A stretch of DNA of 13,713 nt. Origin: Candidatus Methanophaga sp. GoMg3.2 (GTDB taxonomy: Archaea; Halobacteriota; Syntropharchaeia; Alkanophagales; Methanospirareceae). The position numbers and the translations under genes are program-made. Every line of letters starts with the position of its first letter. Position 1 is the first letter of the stretch. The stretch spans positions 1 to 13,713 of the forward strand of contig QBUN01000390.1 in NCBI GenBank assembly GCA_013180565.1. Direction: 5' to 3'. Positions 5,868 to 12,315 of the stretch are shown piece after piece. The notes under the pieces were generated by a model that saw nothing but the letters and a program-made list of their open reading frames with translations, was not told the origin of the DNA and did not search any database.

Positions 5868-6052
5868 ACCACAAGAGTACACAGATTTTCACAAACCTTT
5901 TCTATCAAACTTTAAGAAAGTTTGATCAAAACGCTTCGCGGAAAGAAAAGCTTTACCAAAAGAACTTTTTTTCTTTTAGCACAGGCTAAATTTTCTTTTT
6001 TCCTAAAAAAGAAAAATTATAGTGTTGTGTTAATCTTGTGGAATCTCGTGGT
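5868..6052. repeat. Composite repeat: CACAAGATT arms enclosing stem-loops
   Basis: The left arm, 5868-5897, carries ACCACAAGAGTACACAGATT. The right arm, 6024-6052, reads on the minus strand ACCACGAGATTCCACAAGAT. Between them lie a perfect 10-bp hairpin (ATCAAACTTT, 5904-5913, with AAAGTTTGAT, 5917-5926, loop AAG), a TTTTAGC/GCTAAA stem-loop near 5975-5990 and a T-rich stretch near 5965-5978 that may terminate the Vms1-like transcript. Short open frames here are low-complexity and not genes. The stretch from 6053 to 6151 shows nothing recognisable. Confidence 0.7.
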
Positions 6053-6151
6053 TTTTAAGATTAGCTATACAAATACTCGCTGGATAATTCGACAGTGCCG
6101 CACCAAGTATCTTTATCCGCCTTCCGTAGCCCTTTTGCTCATATAAGTGCG

Positions 6152-6265
6152 TCAGTAATCGCAAAAAACATCTTCCAACTCGTTATAACAGTCTTCGCAC
6201 AGCAGTTTTTCACCAAATAGCTTCAGCTCTTCCGTTTCTATTCCACATATCTCACATTCAAACAT
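6152..6265 (-). CDS. 37-aa double-CxxC zinc protein
   Basis: This short gene encodes 37 residues starting MFECEICGIETEELKLFGEK. Two CxxC pairs, CEIC and CEDC, separated by 17 residues, make a treble-clef or zinc-ribbon-like site. The acidic tail (YNELEDVFCDY) holds a fifth cysteine. The start is set by a near-perfect ribosome-binding site, GGAGGTGA (6281-6274), 8 nt before ATG 6265. An in-frame ATG at 6298 lies upstream of the predicted start of transcription (TATA at 6313-6324). The protein could bind rRNA, tRNA or another protein; the function is unknown. It is downstream of nothing and stands alone. Confidence 0.75.
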   Translation of the reverse strand: MFECEICGIETEELKLFGEKLLCEDCYNELEDVFCDY

Positions 6266-6312
6266 TTTCTTCTTCACCTCCTCGATTTGATCTTTCATCT
6301 ATAATACCCCTT

Positions 6313-6324
6313 GTTATATATAAC
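6313..6324 (-). promoter_or_regulatory. TATA box for the small zinc protein
   Basis: GTTATATATAAC is centred near 6318, predicting transcription from about 6293 and a leader of about 28 nt containing GGAGGTGA before ATG 6265. Confidence 0.6.
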
Positions 6325-6347
6325 TTTTTCAAGAACATGCTCGCTTT

Positions 6348-7503
6348 CTATTCATACTTCCGGGGGATCAGCCGCAACAGAGGTTTTATGAGTTCGCCCA
6401 GAAGAAGTAACGCCGCCGCGGCTACCAAACACAGCGCCTACTGTTCCAACGTGAGGAATCTAGATCTGTTGCGCCTTCTCCTGCGACACGCTTAATATCT
6501 CCCTCTGTACTGTAGCCGTGTCCGGTCACGTGGTAGCTGGCACCGGGGAGCACGAGCGTAGTGACGGTCATCTGGTTCATGGTTAGCGTTCCGGTCTTAT
6601 CCGAGCAGATCGCAGAGGTAGAGCCGAGGGTTTCCACAGAAGAAAGACGCTTGATTATGGCGTACTTCCTGGCCATGGCTACTGACCCCAAGGAGAGAAC
6701 AGTGGTAACGACAGCGGACAGGGCGTCTGGAATCGAGCCGACCGCCAGCGCAACACCAAGTTGGAAAAGTAAATCGAAAAAGTTGCCGCGAGCCAGGCCA
6801 ATGGCCAAAACACCTACAAATATCGCCGCTGCAATTAGCAGTATGATCCGGATAAGCTGGTTTATCTGCTTAGTGAGCGGTGTATGCATCGCTTTTGTCT
6901 CTCGCAACATCTTGGCGATATGGCCTACCTGAGTGGACATACTGGCTTCTGTTACTAGCATTTCGGCCCGGCCCCGAGTGACGTTCGTGTTCATGAACAC
7001 CATGTTAGTGCGATCGCCAAGGGGTACTTCCGGTAATGCGATGGTGTCGACGTTCTTTAGCACGGGCACGCTTTCGCCCGTTAGCGACGATTCTTCCACT
7101 TCGAGCGTGGCAACAGAAATTAGGTTAGGCGCCCATCTGTGGGGATACGATCGCCCTCACGGATGAGCACTATGTCTCCCGGAACCACCTGCGCTGCTGC
7201 TATTGAGATTAATAATCGTGGATAATGATACTGACTAGCGTCATGGCCGACAGAACAATCTGCATGAGCGAGTGATACTGGCGCAGGAACGCTTTGATAG
7301 CTGATTCTTCTTTTTGCCTCGGCAAGTTCGTTGTGCCCATATTTTTGCAGACGCTGGGCGGATTCATTAGTGCCCAATCCCGTATCGGGATCTACCTCCA
7401 GTCTGCGGGTACATTCGTCCGCGCTGAGTGTGTACCAGGCAGCGGTATCTTTCGCCGGTGCGCTTGTCGCCGGAGTTGATTCGCTGTTTGAGTTTCTGGT
7501 CAT
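6348..7503 (-). pseudogene. Degraded P-type cation-transporting ATPase
   Basis: This is a remnant of a roughly 900-aa membrane pump of the Ca2+/cation (PacL/SERCA-like) type. In order it keeps the cation-ATPase N-terminal domain (WYTLSADECTRRLE, YGHNELAEAK); a piece of TM1 in another frame (SAIKAFLRQYHSLMQIVLSA, frameshift at the T run 7311-7315); part of the actuator domain (VVPGDIVLIREGDRIPTDGRL); a frameshift near 7115; VEESSLTGESVPV; the TM3-TM4 region with the ion-site motif altered to GSIPDALSAVV; and the phosphorylation motif CSDKTGTLTMNQM. After GATDLDS the sequence jumps to the last membrane helix and C-terminus (ALLLLGELIKPLLRLIPRKYE, 6433-6348) in a different frame. Two large deletions (TM1-TM2 region; most of the P and N domains and TM5-TM9) and at least two frameshifts rule out pump activity. 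Confidence 0.93.
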
Positions 7504-7613
7504 TGCTGCTATGTTATAAATATATAGATAGTTCATATAAGTTAATAGTCTTCTTGCAATGTAACATTATCTTTATACCACAAGCTATTGAGCAATTACG
7601 CCAATAGGATCAG

Positions 7614-8093
7614 CTAACAAAAAGTTCCGGCTATCCAATCGCCAACATAATGTGTTATAATTATAACTGCCAGGGCAATAACCAGATGTTCTATAACCAC
7701 TTTCCAGGGTTTAACGTCTTGCTCTTTAGCAATATAAAAGCTAAAAAGACCTAACAGAGTAAAACCCCAAACAATGCTAACATAAATCGCGGTTGTGAGT
7801 GGAAACAGCAGAACCGGGATGACAAATGTCAACGCGAAAGCAAATTTGGACACGAAAGTAGCGATTGTTGATTCCCATATCTCCTTCGTCGTGTGCTTAT
7901 TCTCGGACTCTTCAGAAATGTGGATGCCTAATGCGTCTGAGAACGCATCTGCTATTGCTATTGTCAATACACCGCCAATAACCACTAGTTTTGAATGCGT
8001 GCCCGAATTTAAACCTACCATTAACCCGAGAGTTGTGATTATTCCCGAGGTTAAGCCAAAGCTAAACCCTATTTTCACTGAGTGGTTCATCAA
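7614..8093 (-). CDS. VIT1/CCC1-like membrane transporter, short form
   Basis: The 159-aa protein has about five membrane segments (roughly residues 10-30, 36-57, 80-98, 101-121, 133-153). The first carries GLTSGIITTLGLMVGL and the second IADAFSDALGIHISEESE, matching the start of the VIT/CCC1 family of iron/manganese transporters, with the conserved acidic residues after TM2. It lacks the long cytosolic metal-binding insert of plant VIT1 and is shorter than typical members, as in other short archaeal relatives. Metal transport out of the cytosol is inferred from the family. Starts at 8093 or 8090 (adjacent ATGs) both fit. The TATA box at 8111-8122 places transcription almost at the start codon, so the mRNA is probably leaderless. 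Confidence 0.8.
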   Translation of the reverse strand: MMNHSVKIGFSFGLTSGIITTLGLMVGLNSGTHSKLVVIGGVLTIAIADAFSDALGIHISEESENKHTTKEIWESTIATFVSKFAFALTFVIPVLLFPLTTAIYVSIVWGFTLLGLFSFYIAKEQDVKPWKVVIEHLVIALAVIIITHYVGDWIAGTFC

Positions 8094-8110
8094 TTTTTAA
8101 AGGTTGTTGA

Positions 8111-8122
8111 CAAATATAAATT
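8111..8122 (-). promoter_or_regulatory. TATA box, leaderless VIT-like gene
   Basis: AATTTATATTTG on the minus strand is centred near 8116, so transcription should start near 8091, at the ATG pair. No ribosome-binding site precedes the gene, which fits leaderless translation. Confidence 0.5.
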
Positions 8123-8187
8123 GTTGGAGAAAAGGAATGTATAAGTACGCGGTGTAGAGTCCCGAAATTATTTCGTCAAGAAGCTTA

Positions 8188-8212
8188 GCTTCACCTCAAC
8201 TTATGGTGAAGC
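8188..8212. other. Perfect 8-bp stem-loop
   Basis: GCTTCACC (8188-8195) and GGTGAAGC (8205-8212) with a 9-nt loop. It lies in the 8123-8403 spacer, about 90 nt ahead of a possible 22-codon gene at 8303. It could be a structured leader, an operator, or the loop of a decayed element. The rest of the spacer has only a weaker ATAAGA/TCTTAT stem at 8307-8322. Confidence 0.45.
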
Positions 8213-8302
8213 GAACAGACAAAAAGATGCATTTATCTGGAAAATGAGATCTGAGAACACGCTTGGAATGCTCTTCGAGTGGAGTGAAAGGGAGGTAAGA
8301 TT

Positions 8303-8371
8303 ATGTATAAGAAATCTCTTATGTTATGTATAGTAAGCGAAATAATATTAGGACTCCACCCATACGCCTAA
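8303..8371 (+). CDS. Possible 22-aa hydrophobic peptide
   Basis: ATG 8303 is preceded by GGGAGGT (8290-8296), spaced 6-7 nt, the best ribosome-binding site on this part of the plus strand. The frame reads MYKKSLMLCIVSEIILGLH and ends PYA-stop. It has a positively charged start followed by a hydrophobic run, like a signal peptide or tiny membrane protein. It may be the surviving 5' end of a lost secreted-protein gene, or a real small protein or leader peptide. No clear TATA box was found at the right distance, so confidence is low. Confidence 0.35.
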   Translation: MYKKSLMLCIVSEIILGLHPYA

Positions 8372-8403
8372 CCCATTTCTTATTTCTTAATCTTTTAATA
8401 ACT

Positions 8404-9636
8404 TTATAAATTGCCCTTAAATAAGAGGATAGTTTCTGGCCACGCTTTAGCTAGTACAGATGCAGAGATGTCTGCTTCCCCGCCGAACAATAAATTTTCC
8501 ATAGTTTGAGCTGCTGGAAGGAATGCATGTGTTGTAAGATGTCCTGCGAATTTGTCATTGAAATGGATGACATTTCCGCCAGCACGACCTATGCGTTCCT
8601 CAATATCTTTAGCAAATTGATCAGCAGGCCAAATGGCATCATCACCTCCAGATGTAATTAAAACGGGAGCTTTAATTTTCTCTACGAGAATACATGCTGC
8701 TTCAGCATCTTTTGGATACTTATAAAGTCCGCGTTCGTATGCTTCACGGAAAGCAATGGGTTTGCCAGAAGTTAACTCAGAAAACATTTTTGGAGTAACA
8801 TACATTGGTACAAAAGGTAGTGGCTTACCATTGTAACTCCATGAGCTTTTTAATTCCCCTTTCTTGGATAGTCCTTGCCAAACGTATGAACTTGGAGCAT
8901 AAGCGATAACGGCTTTAATAATTGGTTCACGTGAAGCAAATAGTAGAGCAAGTTCTCCGCCTTTAGAAAAACCAAAAATTCCTAGTCTATCAGTATTAAT
9001 CATTGGTTGTTTTTTTAAATAAGTGACCGCCAAATCAAAAAATTCAAGAGGAACTTCTATTAGCTCTTCTGGAAGAGGATCAATACCAAAGTAAGCCACG
9101 GAAAAAACAGCAAAACCTTTTGATGCTAATAATGCAGCACGAGGCTCGTTAAATTTTCCTGCAGAACCACTAATGAAAATAATTACAGGGTGTGGACCAT
9201 CTGCTTCAGGGTAAAACAGTGTGCCAATTAGTTTACCTTCATTAACAGATACACGCGCGAAATCATTTTTAGGTAGAAAACGGCGTTTTAGTTTCGCTAC
9301 TCGAGAGCCAGAATTAGATTCAAATGAGATAGTAAAACTCAGTGGTTCAATGTTCCTTTTTTCAAATATCGGGATATATCTCTTATTTGACGGTTGTCTT
9401 GGACGCATTCGAGTAAATAAACCCTCCGGATCAATGCCTTCTAATTCGACAGATGCGTTTTCATCCGTTTTTCATTCAATGTTACTATTCCATATAACGC
9501 CATCATCATCTTTGGTTTCTGCACTCAGCTTAATTGTCTCACCTTGCGTAAGGTTGGTAATGCGTATCCTAAATTCCTCATCAACCATTATATCGGTTTT
9601 AGATAGTTCAATTCTTGGTTTTGTTTCGCTATTCAT
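8404..9636 (-). pseudogene. Acyl-CoA thioesterase/BAAT-family hydrolase with one in-frame TGA
   Basis: The reading frame from ATG 9636 to the stop at 8404 is 411 codons, the full family length, broken only by TGA at 9474-9472 (codon 55). Codons 1-54 (MNSETKPRIELSKTDIMVDE onward to GVIWNSNIE) and 56-76 (KTDENASVELEGIDPEGLF) make the N-terminal beta domain of the acyl-CoA thioester hydrolase/bile acid-CoA:amino acid N-acyltransferase family. The C-terminal alpha/beta-hydrolase domain keeps its triad: Ser224 in GFSKGGE, Asp in SGGDDAIWP (332/333) and His366 in AGH. A serine nucleophile indicates thioesterase activity. Either the gene died recently by a nonsense change, or the stop is suppressed, or a shorter protein starts at ATG 9408 (334 aa), lacking most of the N-terminal domain. 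The gene is richer in A/T-ending codons than the 2.7-5.8 kb genes, suggesting acquisition from elsewhere. Confidence 0.85.
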
Positions 9637-9660
9637 CTTTCTAATTTCAGATAGTTTCTT

Positions 9661-9674
9661 TTTATATATAAATG
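9661..9674 (-). promoter_or_regulatory. TATA box for the thioesterase gene
   Basis: CATTTATATATAAA on the minus strand is centred near 9667, about 31 nt upstream of ATG 9636, predicting a leader of only about 5 nt. An intact promoter and full-length frame argue that the gene broke recently, or is still used. Confidence 0.55.
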
Positions 9675-9869
9675 ATGAGGCTACACTAGGCTACGTCATC
9701 AACTGGAAAAAATACATATTAACCCATATTATTTGATGGTTTTTAGTATGCTTCCAGAACTATTGGTCACCCATTTAGGGATAAAAAGTATAAATCCGCG
9801 TTTTCCCATGCTCATCATCACGACATTTTTAAATGTTATAAATGATTATATAGATAATATAGAGGGCGG

Positions 9870-10555
9870 ATGACTTACACAGAAGAAGAAGCAAAACAGA
9901 AAGTGGGAGAACTCGTTGCGCGGTTCCGTGCGAACATAGACGTTTACAAGAGGTCAGCGTATAAGGAAGCGCAGGTAAGATGCGAATTCATTGACCCTTT
10001 CTTTGAAGCTCTGGGCTGGGACGTGAGCAATAAGCAGGGCTTTGCGGAACAATACAAGGAGGTTGTTCTCGAAGATACAATAAAGGTCGGGAGTTCGACC
10101 CGAGTACCTGATTACGGTTTCAGAATCGGCAGCCAGCGTAAATTCTTCGTGGAAGCGAAAAAACCGGCAATAAACATAAAAGATGAAGTCAGCCCCTCAT
10201 ACCAACTGAGACGGTATGCATGGAGCGCGAAACTGCCGCTATCTATTGTTACGGACTTCGAGGAGTTCTCGGTATTCAACTGTCAGATGAAGCCCAGTCC
10301 AACGGACAAGCCCGGTATAGGTCGGATTGCATACTATACGTTTGACGAGTATCTCGACAAATTTGACGCGATCTACGACGTATTCTCAAAGGAAGCGGTG
10401 CTCAAGGGTAAAAGGGCTTGCAGGCTAAGTAAAAAAATGAGATTGGTGGATATCGAGATGATGATAAATGGTCTGAGGTTCATGAAGCTATGATTGACGC
10501 GATGTGTAGGTTAGAAAAATCTCTTAAACCTTACATTTCGAAATTAAAAATATAG
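9870..10555 (+). pseudogene. Truncated restriction enzyme: N-terminal PD-(D/E)XK nuclease plus foreign tail
   Basis: Residues 1-180 match the N-terminus of large type IIG/Eco57I-like restriction-methylation enzymes. The series is AQVRCEFIDPFFEALGWDV, then RVPDYGFRI and FFVEAKKPAINI, giving the nuclease motif PD81...E95-x-K97, then the AWSAKLPLSIVTDFEEFSVF core strand. Full enzymes are about 1000 aa with a methyltransferase and specificity domain; here coherence ends at VFSKEAVLKG (residue 180). The frame runs on to 10493, but bases after about 10430 make better protein sense in another frame ending at 10555: EIGGYRDDDKWSEVHEAMID, then RLEKSLKPYISKLKI. That resembles the end of DUF4268-type proteins. 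So a deletion seems to have joined two gene ends out of frame. Cleavage activity is unlikely to be regulated or useful. TATA-like motifs and GAGG precede ATG 9870. Confidence 0.8.
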
Positions 10556-10595
10556 ATGCTCCAATAAAAAATCCAAGCCTATCTTGACGGCATGG

Positions 10596-10661
10596 CTAGT
10601 TTTCCTCCAGGAACTCTTCAAAAACCTGCTTTATTGTTTCCATTTCTTCATCTCTAAGCGA
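10596..10661 (-). pseudogene. Short C-terminal remnant, 21 codons
   Basis: On the minus strand a 21-codon frame between TAA and TAG reads SLRDEEMETIKQVFEEFL and ends EEN-stop. The amphipathic, acidic pattern is protein-like and resembles the end of a small helical protein, but it is too short to assign. It may be the tail of a deleted gene in this decayed region. Confidence 0.25.
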
Positions 10662-10727
10662 TTAATTGCTATTTTAAAATATAGTGGGCAGTTATGTAAA
10701 AGAACTTCGTGAGCTCGGATGCGAGGC

Positions 10728-10843
10728 AAGAATGGACATGGACATATAAGGCGTGTCTCATCAGTTGCCCTCAAGTACTTCTTCGTGCCCAGTGCATTGA
10801 GTTCGGACCTTTTCGGATCCCAGAATATCTTTACATTTGACAT
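10728..10843 (-). pseudogene. 5' remnant of a thermonuclease-like (SNase-type) gene
   Basis: ATG 10843 begins MSNVKIFWDPKRSELNALGT followed by KKYLRATD. From memory this is the opening of a bacterial/archaeal family annotated as thermonuclease-like. After ATD the coherent continuation DTPYMSMSI lies in another frame, one base shifted near 10760. After that the similarity stops, so the gene is both frameshifted and truncated to its first 40 or so codons. The longer open frame down to 10631 is out-of-frame read-through (ETRLICPCPFLPRIRAHEV). Family identification rests on recall of the N-terminal wording, not on catalytic residues, which are not present. Confidence 0.45.
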
Positions 10844-10899
10844 TTTAAATCGGCTATATCCTACTTCATCGCTTTATAATTATGTTAGTTTTAATAAAG

Positions 10900-11166
10900 T
10901 TACAACTTACGATATGCTTCTCTACGATGACGGACATGATAAATGATTACAATTTTCGTTTCAGTATCCAGTTGGTAGATCACTCTGTAATCTCCAACTC
11001 TGATCCGATAATCTCGTTCGGAACCCCGAAGTTTACGGTGTTGCGACGGAAGAGGATTATCAACGAGCGATTCAACAGCCTTAATAATTCGAGGGACTTG
11101 CTGTGGATCGATATTCCGCAAATCTCGTTCTGCTGAGTTTTTCCAGTGAATCTCATAGGAGCCCAT
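10900..11166 (-). CDS. RelE/ParE-type toxin (mRNA interferase)
   Basis: The 88-aa protein has the RelE/StbE fold sequence: SYEIHWKNSAERDLRNID (strand and first helix), VPRIIKAVESLVDNP (second helix), KLRGSERDYRIRVGDYRVIY (central sheet with Arg54, Arg56 and Arg61), IVIIYHVRHRREAYRKL (C-terminal strand with Arg79, His80 and Arg81). Toxins of this type bind the ribosomal A site and cut mRNA. The basic residues of the RIRVGDYRVIY and HVRHR motifs are those expected for activity, and length is normal. The start ATG 11166 overlaps the last 14 nt of the antitoxin gene, so the two are translated together. It appears intact, the only complete toxin-antitoxin pair in this stretch. Confidence 0.93.
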   Translation of the reverse strand: MGSYEIHWKNSAERDLRNIDPQQVPRIIKAVESLVDNPLPSQHRKLRGSERDYRIRVGDYRVIYQLDTETKIVIIYHVRHRREAYRKL

Positions 11167-11371
11167 CTTGGTTCAACCGTTTCTTAAGTTCCTTGAAATC
11201 TATTATAGGCTCATCCCTACGTTCAGCGATTATTGCCAGATCGTGGAGATCCTCTAAGAGTTCTTCATACTCCCCAACTGGCAGGACTACTGCTGTCTTT
11301 TCTCCCTTCTCGTCTATAATATACCGCTCTTGAAATTTCCGTTCTCCCTTTAGTTGAACCCTCTCGCTCAT
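11153..11371 (-). CDS. Antitoxin partner of the RelE-type toxin
   Basis: The 72-aa protein opens MSERVQLKGERKFQERYII, then GEKTAVVLPVGEYEELLED, and ends in a charged helix (FKELKKRLNQDGLL). It has the build of Phd/YefM-like or related antitoxins that pair with RelE toxins: a short N-terminal DNA-binding part and a C-terminal segment that wraps the toxin. The pattern VVLPVGEYEELLEDL is common in such archaeal antitoxins. The start is fixed by GAGGTGA (11380-11374) just before ATG 11371; longer starts upstream are not used. The promoter TATA is at 11417-11426. Autorepression by the complex is expected from the family. Confidence 0.85.
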   Translation of the reverse strand: MSERVQLKGERKFQERYIIDEKGEKTAVVLPVGEYEELLEDLHDLAIIAERRDEPIIDFKELKKRLNQDGLL

Positions 11372-11416
11372 TTTCACCTCGGCATTTTCAATTATGGTAA
11401 TGTATCGTATGCTTAA

Positions 11417-11426
11417 TAAATATAAG
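11417..11426 (-). promoter_or_regulatory. TATA box of the RelE-type toxin-antitoxin operon
   Basis: CTTATATTTA on the minus strand is centred near 11421, about 50 nt before ATG 11371, predicting a leader of about 25 nt containing GAGGTGA. The 11441-11549 spacer beyond it shows nothing recognisable. Confidence 0.5.
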
Positions 11427-11549
11427 TTCATGCATAGCATCCAAAGCCTTTTAAGAAAACGTGAAGAATATCATACAATGTCAAATGAAATACAGACCCT
11501 CAGATGTATCCTGAGATAAATCTCTGTCAATTTTAAAGTTCACTACCGC

Positions 11550-11714
11550 TCAAACATAGAACCGCCTCAGCCCAAATGCGATAAACCTTTCGAAGTGCGT
11601 TCTGTTCAACGTAGACAGCATGGCATCTTGATTTATGCAAATTGCGGCAATCATTGTATCGAACCGCCCTGCCGGTTTGCAAATCTTCAAGATGTCAGTA
11701 TCTAAGACTATCAT
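11550..11714 (-). pseudogene. vapC: VapC (PIN-domain) toxin reduced to its two ends
   Basis: From ATG 11714 the frame reads MIVLDTDILKICKPAGRFDT, then MIAAICINQDAMLSTLNRTH, then FERF. The first nine residues are the PIN N-terminus with Asp5. From GRFDTMIAAI on it is the PIN C-terminal half, with Asp19 and the TLNRTHFERF segment. A normal VapC has about 130 residues, so about 75 residues including a central catalytic acid are missing. The join is in frame, giving an open 54-codon frame. It should not be a functional RNase. The gene overlaps the 3' end of the 48-codon gene upstream, typical of antitoxin-toxin order. Confidence 0.8.
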
Positions 11715-11841
11715 CGAAATCTCTCTTCTCAGCTCTTTTACTGTAAATTGCATTAAGAATTGCCTCTTTTTCTTCACTGCTTAGCACAATAATTTCTCTA
11801 ATCTTTTTAAGCACTTCGATCCCTTTCCCGCCCACAATCAT
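11695..11841 (-). CDS. Possible antitoxin (48 aa) of the degraded vapC
   Basis: The frame starts at ATG 11841 (MIVGGKGIEVLKKIREIIVL) and ends FDDSLRY at TGA 11697-11695. It is helical and charged, and its end overlaps the vapC start at 11714 by 20 nt, the usual arrangement of a VapB-type antitoxin and its toxin. It starts 9 nt after the stop of the truncated HicB frame. No clear ribosome-binding site is seen. It lacks a recognisable DNA-binding motif and may be only the C-terminal part of a longer antitoxin. Confidence 0.45.
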   Translation of the reverse strand: MIVGGKGIEVLKKIREIIVLSSEEKEAILNAIYSKRAEKRDFDDSLRY

Positions 11842-11849
11842 TTTTTCGA

Positions 11850-11960
11850 TCAAATTTCATCAATTGTTTCTCCTTGCGCATTTGCACCTGGCAACTCCTC
11901 AACAAAGGCTATCCACCATTTATCCGTCTTTTGAAAGACGGCAGTAAATCGGCTCTCCAT
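11850..11960 (-). pseudogene. hicB: Truncated HicB-type antitoxin
   Basis: From ATG 11960, with TAGGAGT 5 nt upstream, the frame reads MESRFTAVFQKTDKWWIAFV, then EELPGANAQGETIDEI, and stops at TGA. This is the N-terminal half of HicB antitoxins (strand, WIAFVEELPGANAQGET hairpin). Complete ones have about 70 residues with a following helix (ENLKEAIEL type) that is missing. No hicA toxin is nearby. A TATA-like motif (GAATATAAATAG on the plus strand, 11991-12002) lies upstream. It probably reflects loss of a HicAB locus by deletion against the vapBC-like genes. Confidence 0.75.
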
Positions 11961-12003
11961 TTTTTACTCCTAGGTATTACAAAGCTATCAGAATATAAAT
12001 AGA

Positions 12004-12214
12004 TATGCCGTGTTTGATGGTAAAGTACTGATACCCGAGGAGGCGGTTAATTTGGAGCCAAACGCGCGTTATCTCGTGGCCATCGAGCGTAAAGAGGAAA
12101 TAAGTAAGCAGAGCCTTTTGGATGGATGTACTTAGCGAGTTCTTCGGAACGGTTGAAGGGCCAAGAGATTGGTCCGAAGAGCATGACCATTATTTATATG
12201 AGCGCAAAAATTGA
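12004..12214 (+). pseudogene. AF2212-like (VapB-type) antitoxin with 4-bp duplication frameshift
   Basis: The first frame (12004-) reads YAVFDGKVLIPEEAVNLEPN, then ARYLVAIERKEE, and stops at TAG 12133-12135. The next frame carries DVLSEFFGTVEGPRDWSEEH, then DHYLYERKN-stop (12212-12214). Joined, they make the AF2212-like (DUF104) antitoxin family, which normally precedes a PIN-domain VapC. The join falls on a tandem GATG-GATG near 12120-12127; removing one copy restores the frame exactly (SLLDVLSEFF). There is no in-frame ATG before YAVFDG, so the 5' end is also lost. The gene runs divergently from the HicB remnant. Confidence 0.82.
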
Positions 12215-12315
12215 TAATAGAAAAGAGCTTAAAACGCGAAGATAGGGTGGAGCCATATATTTATATAGTGTTAAATCAAACTATTCCTAGAAGATAATAT
12301 CAAGGCGGTTAAATC

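Noticed and set aside
5922..6146. 74-codon plus-strand frame
   Set aside because: Lysine/phenylalanine low-complexity reading of poly-A/T stem-loop sequence.
9472..9474. Genetic-code reassignment of TGA to tryptophan
   Set aside because: Several well-supported genes in the window end with TGA at the family's expected C-terminus.
9221..9736. 171-codon plus-strand frame
   Set aside because: It lies antisense to the thioesterase gene, whose own codons carry recognisable motifs.
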